64,000 nt of DNA from Pomphorhynchus laevis (lineage: Eukaryota; Acanthocephala; Palaeacanthocephala; Echinorhynchida; Pomphorhynchidae): NCBI GenBank assembly GCA_012934845.2, contig WNNJ02000629.1, positions 62,001 to 126,000 on the forward strand. Reading direction: 5' to 3'. A program made the translations under genes and the position numbers. Shown one piece after another: positions 23,730-33,997 of the stretch (within the stretch, counting starts at the first letter, position 1; every line of letters begins with the position of its first letter). Under the pieces are notes generated by a model that saw nothing but the letters and a program-made list of their open reading frames with translations, ran no database searches and had not been told where the DNA came from.

Positions 23730-24260
23730 TCTAGATTCGTTGAGTTTACTTAAAATCTAAAGAAAACATGGTTATGTTAATTTAAAAACATAAAATTGAA
23801 TTCAATTATGTAAGAAAAAATATGTGCACATTATATTCATTTAAGTCAATCATTAAAATGACGTTTAACGCGATTAAGGTATGTTCTTGAAACGGTGTTG
23901 AATGAATCGATGTATCGGTCTGTGCAGTTGTTTAAGCATTTCTTAAATAAAAACAGAGTAGAGGCAGATATATTCGCAAGATAAACAGATTAATATAAAA
24001 ATATTTTTAAAAATTTCAGATGAAAAAATTAGTTAAATTTAAAAGTTTAAATTTTGATCGACAAAAGCCCTTGAAAATAAAATAGGAGGTAATAAAAATA
24101 AACTAAAAGTATAATTTAAAAAAACTACGTGCAAAAATTAAGTAACTAAAATAATTTAAATAATCATTTAATCAATAATCATTTGATTATTGATTGATTA
24201 TCATTTGATCATATAATGTAAATGATTAAATAATTAGTTATTATTTTAAAATTGCTAAAA
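23730..24260. other. AT-rich spacer with a dispersed repeat
   Basis: A block near 23800-23880 containing AAGAAAAAATATGTGCACATT recurs at about 26040-26095. No gene is seen. Confidence 0.4.
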
Positions 24261-24366
24261 TCTAGCAAATAAGAAAGCAGTTCTTATCTGCAGTGAAATA
24301 AAAATTTTTGGAATTCTTGAAAAGATTATATAAATATTGCCATTCTAAATAGAAGTTGAAAAATTA

Positions 24367-24423
24367 ACTCATCAGCGCCAGATCTCTCCCACTACTGGAT
24401 TCAGAGGAGGACTGACAGACGGC
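24367..24423 (-). ncRNA. Truncated hammerhead ribozyme copy
   Basis: Read on the minus strand it has GCCGTC, stem I TGTCAG...CTGGCG and CTGATGAGT, then stops. Stem II and GAAAC are missing because the inverted-repeat arm ends here. Incomplete and presumably inactive. Confidence 0.7.
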
Positions 24424-26719
24424 AATCGACGAATGAATCATGTGAATGATGTACTAGAAAATTGCTAGTAACATCATCATAGAGTTTCACAGCTTCACCA
24501 AATAGGTCCATTAGCTAAAAAGCACTGGGAAATATCAGCGCAAGGTATCTCAATATCGGCTTACTTCTATATGAATTTACTCAAATGATAACATTCCGAG
24601 TAAATGGTATCATTTTTTATATTGATTTATCAGTACTCATTTCAAATTTTATCAACATTAAAAATCAGTTATTTAACTGTACAAAGTATTTTTATCAATG
24701 CGAAACAGTAAATGTCGTAAATAATTAAAAACATTGTCTGATGAAACAAACATACAATTAGGTTACTCTTCCATTCAATATCGTCATATTTTCAAATAAA
24801 AGTATATGATTCAGCAACGATTATTTTTATCAAACCTTATTATTGTTACATCCTTGCTATTCAATATTTCGAATTTTAACAAGTAATACTTTAAACACAC
24901 TTTCTGGTAAATTAGCATTTTCAAAAAGTTACTATTGTTTTTCAGCTAATACTTAAAATTTGCTTTGATAAACAAATTTTATTTTTTATATAAAATATTT
25001 TTATATTTAGGTATATTTTTTAACAACCTATTTTTTAACAAAGCATTGTGGTTTACGAAACTCGAAAATTGTTAATTTCATTTTTGAGTGAAACGGAAAT
25101 CGACAATTTTTCGTTCAATATGATATAGAGGTATTTGAATATATTTGTTATATTTTTGTAATAATATATAATATAATTAATATTATATTATAATATAATA
25201 TTAATATCATAAATTAATATATTATAATATTAATCTAGTCCAAATGGACTAGATTAATTGCAGCTGTAACTAATTGAGTGCAAAAGTAATGAGGGAATAA
25301 ATATAATAATAAGTTAATAAAATTATAATTAATTATTACTGGCCTTATCTATTTCAGATGATGCCAGTAATATTTTTTCTCATTTCCAACAACTTGCGAA
25401 ATATAAAAATAAAATAGTGTTTATTGATCCTAACATTTTGAATCTAACAAAATGAAATGTTTAGTAAGATTGTATTTTTAGATCTGAATCTTAATTTTTT
25501 GAATGTTTGAAACGTATTTTAAATTGTTATTGTAAATTTTACTGGTAGCAAAATTTCCGCCAATAAAATAATGAAAATAATGAAATAATAAAATAATGTT
25601 AGTTGAATGAAACATTATGGCTGTCGAATGTTCGTAAAAGATTCAAATGTTTTTTAATTCGATATTAAGTGCAAATTACAACTACGCAGATTTAATTAAG
25701 AAATCTACGATTTAATAATAAATATCTTATTACCAAATAACTTCTAGTATTTGTTCATCACGACATAATCTCAATATATGCACAGCAAATATACAAAGCA
25801 ACTTACAGCCTTTTGCTATTAATAAATATAAAATTATATTCCTTTGTCATAAAATACATTCTCTAATTAGCGAATGTATTAAAGATAAGTGTAGATTTTC
25901 AATAGCCTGGAGATAAAACGCCTTTTAGCATAATTCATGCTAGAAGATGTTGGGTGTTCACTTAAGCATCGCAAATAACTGTAAAATAACTGTCTCGTTA
26001 CGTTTACGTAAAATTTAAAGAAAATAAGGTTTTGCAAATTTCAAAAAAAAATTGAATTCAATAAGAAAAAATATGTGCACATTAAGTCAATCAGTGATAT
26101 GTTTCTTATTATTTTACTGCCACATTTTTTAAATCAGTCAGTTGTCTTATTATTTTAGTCACATTTTTAAGCCAACAATGTTTTTGTTACCAACAAAAAA
26201 CACGTGATTAAAATTTATTGCACGTAATTAAAAATCTCTTAAAGGATTTTAGTAAAACAAATATCTTGTCGATTATATAATATAAAATATATATATTATA
26301 TTGTAATACTATAATTATAATATTATAATATTCCATTAATATTATATGAGCTAAAGTGACGATATTGAATGGAAGAGTAACCTAATTGTATGTTTGTTTC
26401 ATCAGACAATGTTTTTAATTATTTACGACATTTACTGTTTCGCATTGATAAAAATACTTTGTACAGTTAAATAACTGATTTTTAATGTTGATAAAATTTG
26501 AAATGAGTACTGATAAATCAATATAAAAAATGATACCATTTACTCGGAATGTTATCATTTGAGTAAATTCATATAGAAGTAAGCCGATATTGAGATACCT
26601 TGCGCTGATATTTCCCAGTGCTTTTTAGCTAATGGACCTATTTGGTGAAGCTGTGAAACTCTATGATGATGTTACTAGCAATTTTCTAGTACATCATTCA
26701 CATGATTCATTCGTCGATT

Positions 26720-26796
26720 GCCGTCTGCCAGTCGTCCTCTGAATCCAGTAGTGGGAGAGATCTGGCGCTGATGAGTCATTGTGATGACGAAACGGC
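26720..26796 (+). ncRNA. Type I hammerhead ribozyme, unit 1
   Basis: Stem III strand GCCGT, cleavage residue C at 26725, and stem I TGCCAG with CTGGCG around an asymmetric loop carrying a CCTC/GAGG-type inner stem. Core CTGATGA (26768-26774), stem II GTCAT-TGTG-ATGAC, core GAA and closing ACGGC (to 26796). All conserved core residues are present. The base pair next to the cleavage site is a U-G wobble. Predicted cleavage is after 26725. Confidence 0.87.
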
Positions 26797-27025
26797 ATTC
26801 GTCATTCTTTCGCGTCTGGCTTACATGTTTTACAAGAAATTCACGCGGAATGGTCTCACTCTCCTTAAATAAAAGTTAGCTGATATTAAAGAGACCTGCG
26901 CTGGCATTTGCCAGTGCTTTTGCTAATGATCCTTTTTGGTGAAGCTGTAGTACTGATTTAGTACTCTATGATGTTACTAGAAAAAAATTTCTAGTACATC
27001 ATTCACATTGATTCATTCATTGATT

Positions 27026-27102
27026 GCCGTCTGCCAGTCCTCCTCTGCATCCAGTAGTGCGAGGGATCTGGCACTGTTGAGTCATTGTGATGACGAAACG
27101 GC
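27026..27102 (+). ncRNA. Hammerhead ribozyme, unit 2, core mutated
   Basis: Same stems as unit 1, but the core at 27074-27080 reads CTGTTGA instead of CTGATGA. The changed A is one of the invariant catalytic-core residues, so this copy is predicted to be inactive. Confidence 0.82.
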
Positions 27103-27331
27103 ATTCGTCATTCTTTCGCGTCTGGCTTACATGTTTTACAAGAAATTCACGCGGAATGGTCTCACTCTCCTTAAATAAAAGTTTGCCGATATTAAAGAGA
27201 CCTGCGCTGGCGTTTGCCAGTGCTTTTGCTAATGATCCTTTTTGGTGAAGCTGTAGTACTGATTTAGTACACTATGATGTTACTAGAAAAAATTTTCTAG
27301 TACATCATTCACATTGATTCATTCATTGATT

Positions 27332-27408
27332 GCCGTCTGCCAGTCCTCCTCTGCATCCAGTAGTGGGAGGGATCTGGCACTGATGAGTCATTGTGATGAC
27401 GAAACGGC
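27332..27408 (+). ncRNA. Type I hammerhead ribozyme, unit 3
   Basis: Best copy. GCCGTC (27332-27337), perfect stem I TGCCAG/CTGGCA with a second inner stem TCCTCC/GGAGGGA, CTGATGA (27380-27386), stem II GTCAT/ATGAC with a TGTG loop, and GAAACGGC (27401-27408). Stem III ACGGC/GCCGT is perfect and open, as in type I. Predicted cleavage is after 27337. Confidence 0.9.
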
Positions 27409-27637
27409 ATTCGTCATTCTTTCGCGTCTGGCTTACATGTTTTACAAGAAATTCACGCGGAATGGTCTCACTCTCCTTAAATAAAAGTTAGCTGATATTA
27501 AAGAGACCTGCGCTGGCATTTGCCAGTGCTTTTGCTAATGATCCTTTTTGGTGAAGCTGTAGTACTGATTTAGTACTCTATGATGTTACTAGAAAAAAAT
27601 TTCTAGTACATCATTCACATTGATTCATTCATTGATT

Positions 27638-27714
27638 GCCGTCTGCCAGTCCTCCTCTGCATCCAGTAGTGCGAGGGATCTGGCACTGTTGAGTCATTGT
27701 GATGACGAAACGGC
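27638..27714 (+). ncRNA. Hammerhead ribozyme, unit 4, core mutated
   Basis: Nearly a copy of unit 2 and carries the same CTGTTGA core (27686-27692), so it is predicted to be inactive. The array ends soon after it. Confidence 0.82.
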
Positions 27715-27879
27715 ATTCGTCATTCTTTCGCGTCTGGCTTATATGTATTACAAGAAAATGTTAATACTTGAAATGTTAATACTTCAACTTCTATCTAGCA
27801 TGGAAATATATTTATCATCTTTTCAATAATTGCAAACAATTTTATTTCACCGCAGATAGGGAATGCTTGCTTATTTAAA

Positions 27880-28778
27880 TAACTTATAACTTATTTATAA
27901 CTTATATTTTTAATATTTTTATATATTTTATCATAACTAAAGAATTGTAGAATTTCTTGTTCTAGATTTATATTTAAATTATTAGATTTTTTAAAACTGA
28001 CCAATACTCGAAGTCTAGAAAAAAAGTAAAAAAACCTTTTTTAATTTATGATATTTCCAATTATAGTAATAATACTAATTAATATGTTATGAGCAAAAGC
28101 GACGAGATTAAACGGAAGAACAAGATTAAGCTTAAAAGGTATCGAGGTACAAATATGAGAAATTAAATGTAATATTAAACGATACAAACGATCAAATTGA
28201 AAAGTAACGAAATCGGATGTAAAAGTGACAAGATCAATGAAAACTGAAGATCCTGAATGTGACGCTGCAAATATAATTTGTATCAGATGACGAGTCTTTA
28301 CGATAAAATTTATAAAATGAATATAGAATTTAGAATATTGTATTTAATTTTTATTAAAGATACATATATATTTTTAAAAATTACAATTTTTAAATGGTAT
28401 CAATATTTTTCTTTCCTTGAGCCTTTGTCCAGTTTAGTCGCTGGATCGGATATTCCAAATGGTATTAATAATATCATTAATACTATGAGTAATGCTATAA
28501 TAGCTTAAGAGCAAATTAATTAAAACGAAATCTATTACTAGAATTCTCCCGTATAAATCTGATAGTAAAATCTGATACTAGAATCTGATACTAGAATTCT
28601 TCCGTATTAATCTGATAGTAAAATCTGATACTAGAATCTTATACTAGAATTCTTCCGAATCTGATACGAAAGAATACATTTTCTATAAATTAATTTTACT
28701 ATTATTAATTATACGCGTCAATTAACTTTAATTAACTTTACATTAAATAAATTTATAAAATTAAACGAAATCAAATAC
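27880..28778. other. Spacer or intron downstream of the small Tim exons
   Basis: A degenerate repeat of CTGATACTAGAAT and GTAAAATCTGATA occupies 28550-28670. A block at 28085-28125 (GAGCAAAAGCGACGAGATT) resembles 26346-26380 in the inverted repeat. The third exon of the Tim gene should lie at or beyond this interval but was not found. Confidence 0.4.
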
Positions 28779-30824
28779 CTGTTCAGAATTGCTCAGCAAA
28801 CTCCCCGGCTTGGTGACACACATTTTAAAGCATTTTTCCGATATTTTCTAGTAAAATCATTAATAAATTATTTAAATAGACGGAATACTTGCATTTACCA
28901 CTTATTAAAAATTATCACAAAATAAAAAATAAAATATTTAATTAATATTTTCCCACAATCTCGATCTACAAGCTGTTACGAATGCATGTTACAAATGTAT
29001 GTTTTTTATTAACTACGTAGTACAAGAACTTTTACAGTATTGTGCACATTCAATTGATGTATACATTTTTTAATTTCTTAAAATTAAATAGATTAAAGTT
29101 ATTATTAATAACTTAATAATCATGTATCGGACGTTATATTAACATTACGTTTCAGAATAGGAATCCATCTTGCAAGGATGATATCGCGATGTATTAAAGT
29201 ATCGAGATCCGCATTTCATCGTCCGGAGGGTCTTCCATCAAGTCACCTTGAAGCTCCAAATTGATGTTTTACTTTTAACTCAGATGCTGCCCATTAGGGG
29301 ATATTTTACGATTACGTGTTTAATTTTAAAATTAAGTAGATTAAAGTTATTTTTAAATTAATATGAATGAAGAGTGAACATGCTTCATCATCGTGTGCCC
29401 CTACGTCTTTCAAAAACACGACTTTTGGCTTTAAATTTAAATTAATAGTAGATTAATTGAACTTAAATTAATATTATATTATAATTTGATTTAATTAATA
29501 TTAATAAAAAATTAACATATTATTATGCTGGAATATACAATCGTAATGTAAGCAAAGAAAAGATAGATATAAATATTTCTAACTAAAAAATTTGATTTCC
29601 ATTCATAAATAAGTTTGATTGGAAAGGATATTCTCAGTGTAGATAACAAAAATGTACAAGTAGTAGTTCAAAACAGTTATGTGATGGGTTAGAAGCGAAT
29701 TTGCCAAACAACCAATATCTGACGAATTTCTGACGTCAGAGAACTTTAACCCTGCCATATCTATTATACTTCATAACACATATGACTTTAGAACCTTGCT
29801 CGCTAGAGACACTGATATTTTGATAGCAAAGGAAGAACTAACTCAAACAGACACTGGCAATGGCCACATTTGCTAAAATATACAATTGTAAAGTAAGCAA
29901 AGAAATGATAGATATAAATCTTTCTAACTAAAAAAATCAATTTAGCATTCATTGAATTGTACCCATGTAAATCTTCGCTTTAATATAATTTATGATATTA
30001 AATGTCATTTCTTTATAAAGTAAAGGACGGCAAGGTCGTATTGTTCACTAATTTTGAATATTTTGTATTTTAAGATGCAATTTCAAATTTGAATTTTTCA
30101 ATTCAAATTTTAAGATGCAATTTAAGATGCTAGAATGGCCGTATTTTGGCAAGATGCATGGGAAAAATAAAATTTATAAAATAAATTAGTACCTTAACTG
30201 TAAATTGTCAAGAATTAAACTTTATTAAAAAGTTAAATTCAGAAGTAAAAACTATATGATTCTAGACTCTTCGCAATGTAGGAAATATCATATAAATTTT
30301 TATTTTGTAAATAACATTTAAATTTAAAATTGAATATTTTAGCACAAAATGTCTCATTGATTTCGATCTGTAAAATTCAATTAAAATTATTTGTTTCCAT
30401 TAGCATCTACTGAATCACGTTCTTTTATGTGTATTCTGTCATGTCAGCATTTCATTCATCATGTAATTCACCTTATTGTTTGCCATATTAAATATTGATG
30501 GGTTTCAACTCAGTTTTATTCAGTCAATATTCTAAGCCAAAATAATAGCAAACTAAGAGGCAATATCAAAGCTGGAACAAAGCCAACATGTGTCAACAAG
30601 ATCACGTTACTAATGATATATTCGGAACTTCAATTTGCAAAGTTTATATCGACTGATTTCAAACATCAAATCGCACAACTCGATTAGAACTAAAATTTAA
30701 TTTTTACCTGTAATAGCTCCTGGAAATTCTGAACAGCAATTTGCTGTTGAACGCTCGACATAATCTGTTGCCTGTCACCTCCACTATTTAAAGATGAATA
30801 GCTGTTATCGGAGCTATCGGACAT
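28779..30824 (-). CDS. Mitochondrial small Tim chaperone, TIMM13-like (two exons seen)
   Basis: Exon one is 30708-30824 (39 codons, starts MSDSSDNSYSSLNSGGDRQQ, ends NFQELLQ, donor CAG/GTAAAA). Exon two is 28779-28847 (23 codons, KISEKCFKMCVTKPGSLLSN then SEQ, acceptor ACTAG, donor CAG/GTATTT). Both junctions are phase 0. CFKMC is the first CX3C of the twin CX3C motif, and the KCF-x-x-C-x-x-KPG-x-x-L-x-x-SEQ context is that of Tim13. Small Tims act in the intermembrane space as hexamers (Tim8/Tim13 or Tim9/Tim10), escorting hydrophobic precursors. The second CX3C and C-terminus must come from a third exon not located here. The family is secure; Tim13 rather than Tim8/9/10 is likely from the sequence around KPG. 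Confidence 0.83.
29530..29952. repeat. Direct repeat pair in the Tim intron
   Basis: A block of about 75 bp with GTAAGCAAAGAAAAGATAG and TTTCTAACTAAAAAA at 29530-29605 recurs at 29873-29952. It lies between the two Tim exons. The intervening 270 bp shows no gene. Confidence 0.6.
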
Positions 30825-30875
30825 ATCTAATATAAATTATAAATCAAACAAACCTGAAGAAAATGTCTCCAATTT

Positions 30876-31370
30876 AACAAAGATCAAATTATATAAACTA
30901 AGTATAATACCACATATTAAAATGACGAAAATCTACGATCGCCCGATTTGGAAAACCGAATCAACTTGAATAAAATCAATTTGAACAATTGAGAAATAAC
31001 TTTGAACCTTGGGCTTACCTTGATGTACTCGATAAAACTTTAATATGTTTAGAAAAGAACAAAGATCAAATTATATAAACGAAGTATAATACCACATATT
31101 AAAATGACGAAAATCTACGATCGCCCGATTTGGAAAACCGAATCAACTTGAATAAAATCAATTTGAACAATTGAGAAATAACTTTGAACCTTGGGCTTAC
31201 CTTGATGTACTCGATAAAACTTTAATATGTTTAGAAAAGAACAAAGATCAAATTATATAAACGAAGTATAATACCACATATTAAAATGACGAAAATCTAC
31301 GATCGCCCGATTTAGAAAAACCGAATCAACTTGAATAAATTCAATTTGAACAATTGAGAAATAACTTGAA
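30876..31370. repeat. 182-bp tandem repeat upstream of the Tim gene
   Basis: AACAAAGATCAAATTATATA starts at 30876, 31058 and 31240, giving about 2.7 units with very few differences. Each complete unit contains CTTACCTTGATGTACTCG, which on the minus (gene) strand reads AAG/GTAAG, a strong splice donor. The array begins about 50 bp upstream of the Tim start codon, so it may duplicate a promoter or untranslated first exon. Confidence 0.85.
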
Positions 31371-31399
31371 TCTCATCATATAAATTAAAACGGAAATTT

Positions 31400-33340
31400 T
31401 TGCGGGTATTCTTGCGACAATAACATAAAATATAATATCATGATTAGTACAATTTTTCGTCTCTTTCAGAGACGAAAAATTTCAAAGACAATTTGTCTTT
31501 TTGATAAATTGTTCTTATTTTTCACTGAAGAAGTTGGAATGAAGGAATATATAATTTTTTGAAATGAAAATTAATAAAAATATAATTTTCACTAAAATAT
31601 GCGAGGTATCCTTTATAATTGTGTTATCGTTATAGTTTTTTGTTCATGGAATTAATGGTAATCCAGTTAACTGTTCTCCTATGTGCCTGGAACATTATAC
31701 ACGCTTACATGCAATGCGTTGTAAAACAATACGGTTAGCATTATATGTTGAACGTTTTTGGTAAATATAACTGCTAACGTCTTAAGTATCATAGAGACAA
31801 ATTGTCCAATACCACCAATTGCTAATATAACGAAGGGACAAAAATAACTATTCTCTATTCGTGTAATGCATTCTTACTATATTACACCCTTATGAAGTTC
31901 ATGTAAAAGTTGATTTAGAATTATTTTGTTTAGTATAATGGATCATGTTGATTAAAGATGCAAGCATCTATAACTGTCCACTTCATCCTAAAGTCAAATC
32001 CATTGCATAGAATGTTTGGGCGAGACTCCATATATTTCGTTGCTGTTGCTTTTAAATTGGTAATCAACGGGTATCGGTGTTAAAGATAGCTCTGACACGA
32101 AACAATGACATGCTTGATTTAGTTAGTTTGGTAGTGTTGCATATTTCACTGTACCGCATTATTGACCCACCGGCATGTTAGGGCAAAATACATCATATAT
32201 TTCTGATCATAACTGCAATTCGCTGGTTTCTCTTTTAGGATTCATTGTATCTTGTTGCTAATGCATCTAGGAATTCTATGTCGTTAAGTATAAGTCACGA
32301 TATTTTATTCGGTAAGTTGTCTACCAGCCTGAACACCTTTAACATGCTGCAGGACCTGTTCAGATATTATATTCATTGATATTGTTTAATCCAATTTATT
32401 CTTATTCAACTTTTTCCTATTAGAATCAATTTGTTTTTTGGCGATTATTTGATTGATTCGACTCGTTTCATAGTTCATGAAATTAAGTTATTCTTATTCA
32501 AATTTTTCCTAAGAAAAAGTTGAATTAGCTACCTGAGTCTACGTATATAAAGATAAAAAGGTAAAATTAAAGATAAAATAAAGATTAAATTCTATAAATA
32601 TAAAGATAAAATAAAGATAAATAATAAATAATAAAGATTTTTAAATTTATACTCGATCAAACATATCATGGGGCCAAATGATGCGATGGACGTATTTCCT
32701 ATGATGAAATCTGATAATGAAATCAGATAGGAAAGAGTGCAAAAGATTATTTTATTATGCAAAATATAATATGATTATTAAAATATAGTAAGATTATATA
32801 TAGATTATTATATAGATATTATATAATATATAGATTATCAAAATATAGTTAGATGATTTTATTATGCAAAATATAGTATATTGTTTACAGATAGGAGAGA
32901 TGTATCAGAGGATGGACCAGAGGTCATTATGATATTATCATTATTAAAAATAATGATACTCATAGAGACAAAAACTATTTTCTATTAGTGTTACACGTTC
33001 ATTTTTAACACCCTGGCGAAGTTCATGATAGATAATAGTTGATACAAATGATATTGTTTGGTATAATGGATCATGTTGATTGAAGATGCAGACTGTACTA
33101 AACTTTTGATCATATAAAACTCTATACTAATTATCTCTGTTTCTAGGATATAGTGTTGTGGAAAATATACATATCTACAAGTTAGCAAGGACATAAGGGA
33201 TGACATATTCTCAAGTTGAATTATTTCATAACGAATCAGAGAAATTGCACGACAATGCACCCCGTGATCAGAGGTAATAAAGAAAATATATCCTAACGTT
33301 AAAGTACAACACAGCACTTGTAATTATCTCTGTTTTCAGA
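31400..33340. other. Intergenic DNA with dispersed transposon debris
   Basis: A short hairpin TTTTTCGTCTCT/AGAGACGAAAAA lies at 31448-31470. Around 31980-32160, ACATGCTTGATT and neighbouring text resemble 52.3-52.5 kb and 51.6 kb, so it is a dispersed repeat of unknown class. The interval 33100-33340 shares ATTATCTCTGTTT with 51.5 and 52.2 kb. No gene is seen. Confidence 0.45.
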
Positions 33341-33352
33341 TCTTGACTATTA

Positions 33353-33995
33353 TTATATACAGGGCGTTGACCAAAAAGGCCGTTTTGCCCGCTCATCATA
33401 CATTGCACCACATGAAACAAACATATCAATTACAACCAAACCAAGTATAAAACACGAGTTTTCCTTGTCAAAGACTCCCAAGGAATCAACGGTTACTGGA
33501 ATGAATGTATAGATCCTATTATCGATCTTGTTGTACTTTTCCTTTTTGCATTCTGCAAAATCAGCTGCCTCACCGGTCCAAGTGACTGCTTTATCGTCGT
33601 AACTCGCCACTAGAAGGATAAGGCAAGTAGTGTCCCAAATTAGTAGTTTGCCGTTCTTCCAAGGAACCAATATTCATCCATCCGGTCGCTTGCCATCACC
33701 ACGACACAAACCGACCCGCTCTAATCGAGAAAGGCATCACCGCTGAAGACAAAACTATTCGAATTATGTTGTCCAACTCGGAGTGTCGAGTGTGCCGGGA
33801 TTAGTTACCAGCAAATGGCTCCAAATAATACATAATAACAAGTTGACAAAGCAGGTTTGACAACTTAGTTTTCCCATATTTATTATTATATACAGGGCTT
33901 TGACCGAAAAGGCTGTTTGTCCGCTCATCGAACATTACAACACATGAAACAAATATATCAATTACAACCAAACCAAGGATAAGAACTTTCAATGT
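33353..33995 (-). pseudogene. LINE ORF2 C-terminal fragment with a duplicated end
   Basis: The minus strand encodes VPWKNGKLLIWDTTCL, AADFAECKKEKYNKI and YTFIPVTVDSLGVF, the same conserved C-terminal region as at 23.2 and 56.1 kb. It then runs into a block of about 92 bp (33354-33446) that recurs in the same orientation at 33891-33982. The two flank about 440 bp, probably from a local duplication. Confidence 0.6.
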
Positions 33996-33997
33996 TT

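Larger units (their letters stand above)
26580..27760 (+). repeat. Tandem array of 306-bp retrozyme-like units (four units)
   Basis: The ribozyme landmark GCCGTC occurs at 26720, 27026, 27332 and 27638, exactly 306 bp apart. Each unit contains CACGCGGAATGGTCTCACTC, GATATTAAAGAGACCTGCGC, TGGTGAAGCTGTAG, a CTAGAAAA/TTTTCTAG hairpin and the hammerhead. Units two and four share private variants (GTAGTGCGAGG and CTGTTGA) that unit three lacks, so the last part grew by duplication of a 612-bp dimer. Tandem units of a few hundred bp with type I hammerheads are how metazoan retrozymes are organised. Confidence 0.85.
24268..27875. repeat. Large inverted repeat carrying hammerhead units
   Basis: Left arm 24367-24790 and right arm 26353-26776 are near-perfect inverted copies of about 420 bp separated by 1.56 kb of AT-rich DNA without a gene. 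Outside them, 24268-24366 and 27776-27872 are weaker inverted relatives containing GTGAAATAAAA and ATAGAAGTTGAA. The right side is lengthened by tandem duplication of the hammerhead unit. It lies downstream (3' side) of the TIMM13-like exons. No transposase or RT is present within it. Confidence 0.8.

Noticed and set aside
25700-25830. CKLLC on the minus strand as the second CX3C of the Tim gene
   Set aside because: No matching acceptor with the right phase, and the residues after it do not resemble the Tim13 C-terminus.
27620-27829. 69-codon open frame across the last hammerhead unit
   Set aside because: It is the translation of a non-coding ribozyme repeat.
28278-28508. 76-codon hydrophobic frame on the plus strand
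   Set aside because: AT-driven composition and no recognisable motif. A small exon cannot be excluded, but nothing supports it.
29190-29290. GC-richer stretch in the Tim intron as a possible extra exon
   Set aside because: No acceptor and donor pair in a consistent phase and no similarity to small Tim proteins.
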